From Demequina sediminis (GTDB taxonomy: Bacteria > Actinomycetota > Actinomycetes > Actinomycetales > Demequinaceae): a DNA stretch of 64,000 nt. The translations under genes and the position numbers were made by a program. Below are positions 8,889 through 17,639 of the stretch, piece by piece; position 1 is the stretch's first letter; each line of letters starts with the position of its first letter. Under the pieces are notes generated by a model, which saw only the letters and a program-made list of their open reading frames with translations, had not been told where the DNA came from and searched no databases. The DNA is taken from the NCBI RefSeq assembly GCF_030296675.1, contig NZ_AP027736.1:2356001-2420000 (forward strand), given 5' to 3'.

Positions 8889-9386
8889 ATCGCCAAGGCC
8901 GAGAAGATCGCCGCCGGCGCTATGCCGCTACGCAAGGCACGGTTCTTGAAGGTGTCCGGGGCGCGCAAGGAGCTCGACCAAGCCACCATCGACCGCGCGC
9001 GCCAACTCGCCGGCATCAAGGGCTACGTCACCAACCTCCCGCCAGAGATCATGCCTGGCAGCGCCGTCATCGGCGCCTACCACGACCTGTGGAAGGTCGA
9101 GCAGTCGTTCAGGATGACGAAGTCCGACCTGAAGGCCCGGCCGGTGTTCCATCGCCAAAGAGACGCGATCGAGGCACACCTGACCGTTGTCTTCGCCGCC
9201 CTCGCAATCACGAGGCACCTCACCACGGCGACCGGGGTGTCGATCAAGAAGCTCGTGCGCACCCTGCAGCCCCTGCGGTCCGTGCGGATCGGAGTCGGCC
9301 CCCACGAACTCACCGCAGAACCACAGATCGACGCCGACGCCCGTGCCATCCTCGACTGCCTACCCGCGATCACCGTGGGGCACTAG
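8889..9386 (+). pseudogene. IS1634-type transposase, 3' part (interrupted)
   Basis: In frame with the 5' part once the IS256-type insertion and one 8-bp duplication are removed. Carries the C-terminal family blocks 'IKGYVTNLPPEIMPGSAVI', 'YHDLWKVEQSFRMTKSDLK' with the likely third catalytic acid (Glu of VEQSFR) and 'AHLTVVFAALAITRHL'. Stop at 9384-9386, immediately before the right inverted repeat. Confidence 0.9.
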
Positions 9387-9402
9387 ACCTGTGAGAGTCA
9401 GG

Positions 9403-9532
9403 AGGTCGACTTTCACGGGCACATGCTATCCGAGCGGTGCTCGTGCACCGCGCGACCCGCCCGCGACCATGGTGAGGACGCCTTGGGACTCGATCGCTGA
9501 AGGCGCGCAATGGGAAGTAAGCCTACGCCAGA
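9403..9532. repeat. Right copy of 130-bp direct repeat flanking the nested IS array
   Basis: Identical to 3515-3644 and directly abutting the right inverted repeat at 9402. It includes a second copy of the first 20 coding bases of the GT4 gene, now a dead-end remnant 11 bases downstream (minus direction) of the SGNH gene stop. Confidence 0.9.
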
Positions 9533-9543
9533 GGCTCTCCTCC

Positions 9544-10275
9544 TCATCCATTGCCAGGCCCAAGTTGGAAATAGCGCTCAATGGTGCTGGCAATGCGGTT
9601 GTGACCTTCTTGGTTCGGGTGGAAGTGGTCCGCGAAGAAGTCAGACCACCGGGACAGTTCTCCAGCAAGCGGCACCCATGTCGCGCCCAGATCCGATGCC
9701 GCGCTTTGGGCCACTACCCCGTACTCCTGGAGTTCGCGAGGCGAACCCGGAAAGAAGCGTTCGTCCAGGTCCGGAGCCCCAAGCACAATGACCCGCGCGC
9801 CGCGCCTGTGTAGTTCTGCGATCGTCGCACGAAGCGCCCTATCGAAACTCGCGACGGGGACAAACTGGGTCGTGGCTCCCATTCTGATCGCCACATTCTT
9901 GACGCGCCATCTCACGCCCGATTCGATCCTCTCAAGGACCCGTCGACGCCATCGCGTGGAGAAGTACGGCCGTGGATCCATCCAACCCGGGCGACGCCAT
10001 CGCTTTGGGAGAAGGCGTAACGAGGCTTCCGAGGGTCGCACGATCGCCTCAGTGATCCCATGCGCGATGATGGTGACTTGCGGGGCTGAGTTAGCGGGAA
10101 GCCGATCCAGCGCTCCGGTCACCATGCCCGCAGTTACGCTCCAATCCTCCAGTTCAAGACCCCATCTGTTCGCGAGCGTGACCGCATACCGGCCTTCGGC
10201 GACCCCGAGGCCATTCGCGATCGAGTCGCCGAAGACCGCTAGCGTTCCTCTGTCCGCTGCCATGTCCAGAACCAT
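9544..10275 (-). CDS. SGNH/GDSL-type hydrolase
   Basis: 243 aa from ATG 10275 (MVLDMAADRG); a longer frame upstream to 10434 looks non-coding and overlaps the neighbouring gene. Block I 'LAVFGDSIANGLG' holds the nucleophile Ser, and 'DHFHPNQEGHNRIA' near the C-terminus supplies the Asp-x-x-His pair. No signal peptide, so it probably acts in the cytoplasm, for example as an esterase or deacetylase on a sugar intermediate or glycan. Lies between two glycosyltransferases in the exopolysaccharide operon and is now separated from the downstream genes by the IS array. Confidence 0.75.
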   Translation of the reverse strand: MVLDMAADRGTLAVFGDSIANGLGVAEGRYAVTLANRWGLELEDWSVTAGMVTGALDRLPANSAPQVTIIAHGITEAIVRPSEASLRLLPKRWRRPGWMDPRPYFSTRWRRRVLERIESGVRWRVKNVAIRMGATTQFVPVASFDRALRATIAELHRRGARVIVLGAPDLDERFFPGSPRELQEYGVVAQSAASDLGATWVPLAGELSRWSDFFADHFHPNQEGHNRIASTIERYFQLGPGNG

Positions 10276-10385
10276 AGCGGGCAGGGTGGGCGCGGGCGCC
10301 CCGCGCCCACCATCTGGTGACCTCTTGCGGTCTGCTCCGGTGAGGGTGCCAACTCCACGCGACACATTACGCCTACCCTGCACAA

Positions 10386-11524
10386 TCAGGTGTCGAGGGC
10401 CGGTCCAGCCCCGACCTGGACCGGCGGGAGACACGCTTCGACGGCCTCGACCGTAGACGCCCGCGACGGCATGAGGTCGCGGTTCGCCAAGGCCGCCGTG
10501 CGAAGCGCGTCACGCTGCGGGTCGCTTGCCGCCAATCGCGCCGCAGTCTCAGCCAGCAAGTCATTAGTAGACAACTCAAATAGACCCATTTTCGCGAGAT
10601 CCACTAGGAATCTGTCAGTATTCGCACCCCGGTTGGTGACCGTAGGTACCCCGTGGTCAACCAGCGCTGCGAACGATCCGCGTCGGGCGCTGACACCGTC
10701 GATGAACGGCGCAAGGGCGAGGTCGAATGTCGAGAGCAGTCGGGAGACATCAGCGGGCGAAGGTCGTTCAAATGTGACAAGTCGACCGCGGACCTCGGGG
10801 CGCAGGCGATCCGCCATCGCCACGTCTTTCCCGACGTACGCCAGCGTGATCGGACGGATTTCCGAGATCGCTCGCAGCATCGGTACCAGTTGCAGCAGAC
10901 GGGGTTCCGTGATGTGGCCGAAGGTGCCGACCACGAATGCGTCCTGGTCGATGCCCCAGCGCAGTCGTTCGGATGCCGGGTCTGTTGCCACGCGGACAAT
11001 GTTCGATGGGACCGGGACCACAGAAGACGCACGGTTGAGCTTCCCCAACCGGCTTAGACCGCCATCGCATGAGTGGAACACCTGGGAGGCATTCCGCACC
11101 AGTCCTCGCGCCTGAGGACGTTGATAAGTCCACATTGCGGCGGTACCTGCTCTGGTTGGCATGGTGTAGGTCTCGTGCATAAACACGAGGACTCGTGTTC
11201 GAGGCATCGTCCTTCGCGCCCAGCGCACGACCCTCGGCAAATCGGGATTGAAGCCACGAGGGCCGTAACTGAATTGCTCGAACTGAATCACGAGGAGGTC
11301 TGGGTGCTGGGTAGAAAGGTAGCGACGTAGGCCTCCGAGGTCTCGAAGCGGTCGAGCCCCCATACGTCAGCGTACTCAGCGTTGGGGATGTCCCCACCCT
11401 TTCCGCGGCCGAGTACGGTCACGTCATGCCGGACGCCAAGTCCCTCCGCGAGCCAGCGCGTGTGATCGCCGATGCCGTCCTGGGGTAGGTGAGCTCCGGG
11501 GAACACGATGTCGATCCTCGCCAT
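10386..11524 (-). CDS. Glycosyltransferase, GT-B fold (one frame break)
   Basis: Starts at ATG 11524 with 'MARIDIVFPGAHLPQDGIGD', a GT-B N-terminus with a Gly-rich loop. Near 11340-11345 the frame shifts by one missing base: adding one G turns 'RFET' into 'RFEDLGGLRRYLSTQHPDLL' and restores 379 codons. The C-terminal half holds 'DAFVVGTFGHITEPRLLQLV' and 'LAPFIDGVSARRGSFAALVDHG', typical of donor-binding GT4-like domains. The sign of the shift matches the other breaks in this window, so it is treated as a probable sequence error. Role: sugar transfer in exopolysaccharide assembly. Confidence 0.7.
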
Positions 11525-11587
11525 GGGCGTTTTGGGTCCTTTCCCGGATTGGTCGTTCTGGCGCTTGGTGTGCCGTTTGCGATGGGC

Positions 11588-12976
11588 TCAGGCGCGATGC
11601 CGAACTCGGAAACTGCTCCGGGTGCTCCCTGCGCGTCTTGGTGTCGTCGCAATGCGACGCTGATGAGGAGGACTCGCCCCGTCAGCGTCCGGGTCCGCGG
11701 GCCGGGTCATCCAGAGCGCGACCGCCATGATGCCGAGAGCCCCTTGAGTCGTCGGCTGTTGGGTTATTCCGCCATAGAGCACGACGGTGGTGACCGCAGC
11801 AACGGTCAACAGATGCGTTGCGCTCGCGCGGCGAAGCGAGCCGATGAGGTAGACGACACCAATGAGGCCCGCGATCAGGGAAGCGATCGCGAGTGCATAT
11901 CCGACAATGCCAAGTTCGAAGACCCAGCGGAACTTCTCCTCTTCCTGCCAGTCCTGTCCAGCGAGCGCGAAGCCCCCACTGCTATGCGAACCTGCGCCGT
12001 GGCCGAGCACCGGGAAGTCCGTGGCGAGGAAGCCGAAGATGCCGTTCCCCACGCGCCCGGAGGGAGACTCGACGTTGGCAGCATTCTCCACTCGTGCACC
12101 AAATGACTCGATGACTTGCGGCAACGTTTGCGCGACAACGTACGCGGCGGTCACCGCGGCTCCTGTGATGGCCAACAAGCCCGTCCAAGAGTGCCATGTC
12201 AAGCGTGCGGCAAGAACGGCCACAGCCGCCGCGCCCACGATCGCAGCGCCTACGAGTGCGCCGCGCGATCCTCCCACTGCTGCAATTACGACACACGACA
12301 ACGCTGCTGCCGCGTGGACGGCTCGGAATCGAGCGCTATCCAGGACTCCGCCGAGGGATAGCGCCAGTCCAACTGGAAGGAACGACGCGAGGCCAGAGAC
12401 CGCAGCGAACGTGCCCGTAGCGCGAACCACGCCACCGGGGTTCACGAAGTGCGCGTCGATTCCGCTGATCTCGAGGTTGATGCCTGCGGAGGGAGCACTG
12501 CGAACCTGGACGATCACGATTGCCACGTTGACCAGAACGAGGAGACTTAGGGCCACGCGAACCGGCTCGAGCGCCCTCGAATCGGCGTAAGTCAAGGCGA
12601 ACGCGACCACGAGCAGCGGAACCAAGTAGGAGCGCATGCCGAGCGCCGTAACGTGGAGAGTCGTGTTGCCGATGATCACATTTAGCAGGCCATGGACGGC
12701 AAGGAAGGCGGTGGCGATCCATACGATGGGCCATACGCGGTTCTCCCGGCGCGGTGCTCCGAGCACGTAGAACAGGGCGAGGACTCCGACCAGAAGCGCG
12801 TCTCGCGCCACGGCTCCCATCTGGTCCATGCCAGGGACCCACTTGCGCAGGGCACCTTCGAGGCCCCAGATGACGGCGACCAGAACCAGGAAGCGATTGG
12901 CTCTCGAGGTGATGTTCTGCTGGCGACTAGCTGTCAAGGCTTCGCGAGGCGAACCGCCGCGCCGACCCACGCGCAT
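11588..12976 (-). CDS. O-antigen polymerase/ligase-like membrane protein (Wzy type)
   Basis: 462 aa with about eleven to twelve hydrophobic helices. Residues 25-110 hold the first set and 200-290 a dense block ('AAALSCVVIAAVGGSRGALV'). A large extracytoplasmic loop around residues 290-345 contains 'SGRVGNGIFGFLATDFPVLG' and 'GHGAGSHSSGG'. A big periplasmic-type loop with conserved Gly/Arg/His between late helices is the hallmark of Wzy/WaaL proteins. It probably polymerises repeat units outside the membrane. First gene of the minus-strand operon; a 260-bp divergent gap separates it from the BY-kinase gene. Confidence 0.75.
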   Translation of the reverse strand: MRVGRRGGSPREALTASRQQNITSRANRFLVLVAVIWGLEGALRKWVPGMDQMGAVARDALLVGVLALFYVLGAPRRENRVWPIVWIATAFLAVHGLLNVIIGNTTLHVTALGMRSYLVPLLVVAFALTYADSRALEPVRVALSLLVLVNVAIVIVQVRSAPSAGINLEISGIDAHFVNPGGVVRATGTFAAVSGLASFLPVGLALSLGGVLDSARFRAVHAAAALSCVVIAAVGGSRGALVGAAIVGAAAVAVLAARLTWHSWTGLLAITGAAVTAAYVVAQTLPQVIESFGARVENAANVESPSGRVGNGIFGFLATDFPVLGHGAGSHSSGGFALAGQDWQEEEKFRWVFELGIVGYALAIASLIAGLIGVVYLIGSLRRASATHLLTVAAVTTVVLYGGITQQPTTQGALGIMAVALWMTRPADPDADGASPPHQRRIATTPRRAGSTRSSFRVRHRA

Positions 12977-13200
12977 TGTGCGGGCCGCCGATAGGGAATG
13001 GATGGTCGCCCCCTCGCCTGTGCGTCAAGACTTGACATGTCAGTGTATACGTCTAGGGGTTGTGCCCCCACCCGGGCTCGCGTTGCGGCTCGCCGGAAAT
13101 CGAACATGATTGTGCAGAACGCGCTCACACCGCGGCAAGTCAGGCGCTTCTCGTGCGGCGCGGACGCGGGGTGGTAGCGTCCTTGCGCCTTCGGGCCAAG

Positions 13201-13206
13201 TACACT
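13201..13206 (+). promoter_or_regulatory. Putative -10 element upstream of the Wzz/BY-kinase gene
   Basis: TACACT fits the actinobacterial TANNNT consensus and lies 30 bases before the GTG at 13237, with an SD-like GGACGGGGA between. No convincing -35 box was found at 17-18 bp spacing. The divergent 12977-13236 gap must also hold a promoter for the minus-strand operon, but I could not place it. Confidence 0.4.
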
Positions 13207-13236
13207 GGCGCGAGATCGCCGACTGGACGGGGAACA

Positions 13237-14734
13237 GTGGAATTCAGAGACACCGTGCAGGTGCTGCGCGCGCACTGGCTGATCGTGGTGCTCCTCACGA
13301 TTCTGGGCGGCGCGCTCGCCTTCGGTTGGACTCTCACGCAGGACAAGGTCTACGCTTCGACCGGCTCCGCGATCATCACCACCGGAGCCTCGACCTCGCT
13401 CGGTGACGCCACGGTGGGTGACAGTTACGCAAAGTCGCGAGTCAAGTCATACCTGGACGTCGCGAAGTCCGGTCGCGTCGCCGAGTACGCCGCGGAGCAG
13501 TTGGGGGCCGGCGTCAACACTGGCGGTTTGGCGGGCCGTGTCACCGTTTCTAACCCGAGCGAGACGGCGTTGCTACGAGTCACAGCGACTGGACCGACGC
13601 CGAGGATGCACGCGCGCTCGCTGAAGCGTGGATCTACGGCATGACGCAAGTGGTCGCGGAACTCGAGAGCGGCACCGGCACGGGCGCTGAGGACGGCGCG
13701 GAGTCCGTGGTCGCGTTGCAGACGCTCGATTCGGCGAACACGCCGGGCGCGCCATTTGCTCCCAATGAAAAGCAGGCGGCTGCGATCGGCCTGCTCGCGG
13801 GTTTCGCTATAGGCGTCGCTCTCGCCTTCACTCGCGCCACGCTCGACCGCCGCCTGCGCTCCGCCGAGGACGTCGAGCGAGAGTTCGACATCCCCGTGGT
13901 GGGCGCCCTCCCGTTCGACGAGTCGGTTGCCAAGATGGGCCCCGTCCGCGCCACATCGGACTTCGCCATGAAGGAGGCGGTGCGCCAACTCCGCACCAAT
14001 CTCATGTTCCTGGACGTGGACAACCCGCCACGGGTGATCGTGGTGACGTCCTCGCTTCCCGGCGACGGCAAGTCCACGGTCAGCTACAAGCTGGCCGAGG
14101 CGATCGCCGAGTCCGGCACCAACGTGGTCCTGATCGATGCGGACCTCCGTCGCCCCACGCTCGCCACGAACCTGGGCCTGCCCGACGGCGCCGGCCTGAC
14201 CGACGTGCTGGTCGGCCGTGTTCGCGCTGAGGAGGTTCTCCAGCCGTACGGGCCTACCGACAACCTCTACGTCATGGCCGCCGGCGTGATCCCGCCCAAC
14301 CCCTCGGAGTTGCTTGGCTCGGGTGCCATGCGGACGCTGCTCTACAGCTTCCCCGAGGACGCGATCGTCCTAGTCGACACACCGCCGTTGATCCCCGTGA
14401 CCGACGCCGCAATTCTCACCGCCCGCACCGACGGCGCGGTGGTGGTGGCCCGCGCGGGCCGGACCACCATCGACGTGCTCGATAAGGCATTGCAGGCGTT
14501 CGACCGGGTCAACGGCCGCGCCCTCGGAGTGATCCTCGACGCGGTCCCACGCAAGGGCGCGCACAAGGACAAGTACGCCTACGCCTACGACTACGAGTAC
14601 GCCGACCCCAAGGCGCCTCGCCGCGACCGCACGCCCTCCACCCCCAGGCGCAGGCACAGGAGACGAAGCTCCCCACCCAGGGCTGGGATAGCATCGTCCC
14701 CCCGGCGCAGCCGAAGCACCGTGCACGGGGCTGA
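13237..14734 (+). CDS. Chain-length determinant (Wzz) fused to BY-kinase (two frame breaks)
   Basis: GTG start 13237, preceded by an SD-like purine stretch. Residues 1-35 give a transmembrane helix ('AHWLIVVLLTILGGALAFGW'), followed by an extracytoplasmic Wzz domain, a second helix ('IGLLAGFAIGVALAF') and a cytoplasmic P-loop kinase: Walker A 'SSLPGDGKSTVSYKLAEA', Walker A' 'VLIDADLRRPTL', Walker B 'VLVDTPP'. A Tyr-rich tail 'YAYAYDYEYAD' is the usual autophosphorylation cluster. One base is missing near 13582 and one from a C5 run at 14641-14645. Restoring both gives 499 aa ending with a TGA at 14732 that overlaps the next ATG. It controls exopolysaccharide length and export. Confidence 0.8.
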
Positions 14735-15649
14735 TGGAGAGCGGCGCCGACACACATCGAGCGGTGTGGATGCTGCTCGCAGCGGCGGTCGGTCACGCGC
14801 TCGGGACGGCGGGAATTGACTGCCTTGTCATCAAGGGTGCCGTCGCGGATCTGCGCGGGCTACGTCCGCCCAAGTGGTCCGCCGATGTTGATGTGCTGGT
14901 GCGGGCCGAGCAGGCCACGGCCGCCCGCCAAGCGCTCGCCCGCGCGGGTGGAGTGCGACCACGACCATGGCGGCGACGCAAACGGTGGTGGGTCACGCCG
15001 AGACGCTGGTCCATCCCGGATGGCCGATCGCCATTGACCTTCACCACGAGTTCCCCGGTTTCACCAAGGGCGCTGACCGCGCCTTCGACTCCCTGTGGGA
15101 GCGCCGCGAGCCGCTCGAGGCAGCGGGCGTGAGCTGTTGGGCCCCCGACAGGTTGGGTGCGCTGGTGGTGGAGTCCCTCAGCTCACTCCGTGCGTCCGTA
15201 GGTGCCGGTTCCACGGATGCGGAAGTCGAGCGCATCATCCGCACGGTCGAAGCGCTGCCTGTGGCTGAGCGAGAGTCGCTCGCGCGACTGGCCGGGCAGT
15301 CGGGTGCGGCGTACGCTATGGCGCCCGTCCTCGCTACCCGGGGCGGTGCACCGCGGCCCGCGCCTTCCACTTCCGCAGAGCTCGAGTGGGACCTCCGCAC
15401 CAGCGGCGGCGGCACCCTCGTATCGCAGGCTGTCGCCGCGCTGTATGTCGGACGTGGGGGTCCCGGTTTGGGCTAGCGCTGCGACTTCTCTGGCCCAAGC
15501 GCGAGGAGTTGATCGCTGGCTACGCGTACCAGGGGCGTTCGCGATGGGCGGTCGCCACGCTCCGAGGTCGCCGCCTCGCGCGCGGCTTCGCGCAACTGCC
15601 CGGCGCGATCCGGCGCACCTGGCGAACTAGCGGTGACGTGCGCGGCTAG
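14734..15649 (+). CDS. NTP_transf_5-type nucleotidyltransferase-like protein (two frame breaks)
   Basis: ATG 14734 overlaps the kinase stop. Reading through one missing base at a G3 run (14946) and one at a G5 run (15456-15460) gives 305 aa. The N-terminus holds 'CLVIKGAVADLRGLRPP' followed by 'SADVDVLVRAEQ', the LKG-x-D-x-D pattern of the nucleotidyltransferase fold, then 'PIAIDLHHEFPGF' and a C-terminal 'LRLLWPKREELIAGYAY'. Families with this layout are poorly characterised and are found beside HprK-like ATPases and PqqD-like proteins, including in some lasso-peptide tailoring clusters. The target is unknown; the neighbours here are an HprK-like fusion and a PqqD-like protein. Confidence 0.7.
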
Positions 15650-15807
15650 GCGCGAGTGCGACCGGTCCTGGCGGGGTGCATCGTCCCGCGTGTCGATGCG
15701 CTCGGAACGCTCGCCTACACTGACGAGCGAGCACACCAGTGGCGAAGCGAGGGACAACATTGAGTTCCAGGTATCTGTGACCATGCGCGTCACTCTGCCT
15801 GTCGCGT

Positions 15808-17244
15808 GTGCTCGGCGCGCCGAGCGGTCCTGACATACCCTGGCAGTCCGGGACCGCGTTCCGCGTCCTCATCGTCGACACGGGCAACCAGGGGCGCTCC
15901 GCCGTGGGCGAGCGCATGCTCCGCCACCACCTGTCCCGCCACGGCATCCCCGCGGACGTGATCCGCGTGACGTCGGCGGGTCTCAACGCCGACGACGGCC
16001 AGCGCATGGACCCCACGGCCGCCGCCCAGATCGAGCGGCTCGGCGGCAACGCCCACGGCTTCCGCACCCGCTCGGTCTCCGAGGCGATGGTCGAGGCCGC
16101 CAGCATGGTGTTCTGCGGCACGTGGTGGGAGCGCGACGAGCTCTGCCTGCGCTACCCCCGGGCCCGCGGCCGCGCCTTCACCCTGTCGGAGATCGGCTTC
16201 CTCTACGAGGAGGTGGTCGACGCCGCCCCTCTGCCCGATCACCCGCGGCTGCTCGAGGCGCGCCTGCGGACCGCCGATGTGCCCGACGACTTCGACCTGC
16301 CCGACTGGGACGACTTCGAGGAGCGGATGCGCGCCGCGTGCGATGCGATCGACCAGGCGACACGGTGGATCGCGGAGATCTGGGCGTCCATGGCGCCCGT
16401 GCGGCCCATCGGCACCGCCGGGGAGCGGCGGGAGAGCGCGGCGGAGCCCACGTGCACCGTCGACGCCTTCGGTGTCGCGGTCGGGATCGTGTGCTCCGGC
16501 TCCGAGCGCGACGCCCTGGCCACGGCGGGTCACCGTGCGTGGGGACGGTGCCTGGTCGAGGACCGTGACCCCGAGACCACCGTGTCCGTGGTGGTCGACG
16601 CGGACGATGCGGTGCTGGCCCGAGCGCGCCTGTCCGGAGCGCTCGCCTACCCGGACGTCGACACGGCACTGCACTTCCTCAGCTCCGCCGTCACCGTCCG
16701 CGCGATCGAGGCGCGCGTGGGGACACTGATCATGCTCCACGCCGCCGGACTCGCGGGACCGGACGGCTCCGTCGTGGGGTTCGTCGCGCCGTCGGGCACC
16801 GGCAAGACCACTCTGTCGCGGACGTTGGGCGCTCACTACGGCTACGTCACGGACGAGACCCTTGCGATCTCGCCCGGCGACCTGACGGTGTTGCCGTATC
16901 CCAAGCCGCTGTCCGTGATCGACTCGCTGACCCACATCAAGGAGCAGTGGGGCGCGGACTCGCTCGATCTGGCAGTCTTGCCCGACGTGCCGCTGCGCTT
17001 GCGCCGGTTGGTGATCCTCGATCGCCGAGAGGACGGGCCCGAGGAGCCGGCGATCACGCCGATCGATCATCTGGAGGGGATCGCGATCCTGGCCGAGCAG
17101 ATGTCGTACCTGTCGAAGACGCCCGGCAGGCTTCACGCGCTGTCCGACCTTGTCGACGCTGTCGGCGGGCTGTCGCGTCTCACCTACCGCGATGTCCGCA
17201 CGGTGCTACCCATGGTGCCGGGGCTTCTCGGGGGCGGCGAATGA
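15808..17244 (+). CDS. Degenerate low-MW phosphatase domain fused to HPr-kinase-like ATPase
   Basis: 478 aa; GTG start 15808 has no clear SD, so the N-terminus is uncertain. Residues ~18-200 align by eye with low-molecular-weight tyrosine phosphatases, but the P-loop reads 'VDTGNQGRSAVGERML': the catalytic Cys of C-x5-R is Asp and the second Cys is Gly, while the Arg remains. Residues ~300-478 resemble the HPr kinase C-terminal domain, with Walker A 'GFVAPSGTGKTTLSRTL' and 'YVTDETLAI'. A phosphatase would normally be the partner of the nearby BY-kinase, but this one should lack phosphatase activity and may sense or bind phosphotyrosine. Its stop overlaps the ATG of the PqqD-like gene, so the two are co-translated. 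Confidence 0.75.
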   Translation: MLGAPSGPDIPWQSGTAFRVLIVDTGNQGRSAVGERMLRHHLSRHGIPADVIRVTSAGLNADDGQRMDPTAAAQIERLGGNAHGFRTRSVSEAMVEAASMVFCGTWWERDELCLRYPRARGRAFTLSEIGFLYEEVVDAAPLPDHPRLLEARLRTADVPDDFDLPDWDDFEERMRAACDAIDQATRWIAEIWASMAPVRPIGTAGERRESAAEPTCTVDAFGVAVGIVCSGSERDALATAGHRAWGRCLVEDRDPETTVSVVVDADDAVLARARLSGALAYPDVDTALHFLSSAVTVRAIEARVGTLIMLHAAGLAGPDGSVVGFVAPSGTGKTTLSRTLGAHYGYVTDETLAISPGDLTVLPYPKPLSVIDSLTHIKEQWGADSLDLAVLPDVPLRLRRLVILDRREDGPEEPAITPIDHLEGIAILAEQMSYLSKTPGRLHALSDLVDAVGGLSRLTYRDVRTVLPMVPGLLGGGE

Positions 17245-17516
17245 TTCCGGACGATGCGGTCGTGAGCGCCGCCTGGGACGACCTGCTCGAGCGCGATGGA
17301 CAGGTGCTGGTGCTCGTGGGCAACGACGTCACGTTGCTCTCGCCGTTGGCGTCGGAGGCGGCGCTGTACTGCACCGGTGACGGTGTCACCGTTGCCGCGC
17401 TGACCTCGTACCTCGAGGGAGTGTTCGGTGCGCCACCCTCCGGCGATCCCGGTGCGGCCGTGCGCGAGGTGCTCGCTGCACTTCAGGAACGCGCCGTCTT
17501 GTCGATAACACGGTAG
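17241..17516 (+). CDS. PqqD-like (RRE-fold) small protein 1
   Basis: 91 aa, ATG overlapping the HprK-fusion stop (ATGA). The pattern 'GNDVTLLSPLASEAALYC' followed by a helix with 'VAALTSYLEGVFGAPP' and a C-terminal 'VREVLAALQERAVL' matches the beta-strand plus helical layout of PqqD/RiPP-recognition-element proteins, which bind leader peptides. It shares little identity with the twin pair at 21450 and 23674. The translational coupling suggests it presents a peptide or protein to the HprK-like ATPase. No radical SAM enzyme is present. Confidence 0.65.
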   Translation: MIPDDAVVSAAWDDLLERDGQVLVLVGNDVTLLSPLASEAALYCTGDGVTVAALTSYLEGVFGAPPSGDPGAAVREVLAALQERAVLSITR

Positions 17517-17538
17517 GGCGTTTTTCGCCGCGTGGCGC

Positions 17539-17568
17539 TTGTCACACGTATCGCAGGTCCTTTACCCT
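17539..17568 (+). promoter_or_regulatory. Predicted promoter of the Tat-signal surface protein
   Basis: -35 TTGTCA (17539-17544), 18-bp spacer, -10 TACCCT (17563-17568), then a ~50-base leader ending in SD GACGGAGGA seven bases before the ATG at 17623. It lies 22 bases after the PqqD-like gene stop. The related pseudogene at 20852 has a comparable promoter. Confidence 0.6.
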
Positions 17569-17639
17569 TGGGGCTGTGCATCGGCCGCTGAGGGGCAGCC
17601 GCCAATACGACGGAGGAACCACATGACCGAGCAGACTGC

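Larger units (their letters stand above)
3645..9402 (+). mobile_element. IS1634-type insertion sequence carrying three further nested IS elements
   Basis: Ends are a perfect 16-bp inverted repeat: CCTGACTCTCACAGGT at 3645-3660 and its complement at 9387-9402. The element encodes a DDE transposase related to that of the copy at 24084-25786. It is split at 4767 by an IS256-type insertion and resumes at 8888. Removing the insert would leave an element of about 1.6 kb, normal for the family. It sits inside an exopolysaccharide operon between an SGNH hydrolase gene and a GT4 gene, flanked by the 130-bp direct repeat. It is certainly inactive as it stands. Confidence 0.9.

Noticed and set aside
3515..9532. 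130-bp repeat as an older segmental duplication into which the IS jumped
   Set aside because: It would require insertion exactly at the junction of two perfect repeats; target duplication explains both ends at once.
9403..9532. Separate short gene in the right copy of the 130-bp repeat
   Set aside because: Open frames there are the start of the GT4 gene and its shadows, without a continuation.
15633..15833. Small ORF between the nucleotidyltransferase and the HprK fusion
   Set aside because: Overlaps both neighbours, has no SD and shows no recognisable features.
14734..17516. Lasso-peptide cluster
   Set aside because: Kinase-, nucleotidyltransferase- and PqqD-like genes fit lasso tailoring, but no asparagine-synthase-like cyclase, transglutaminase-like protease or plausible precursor was found.
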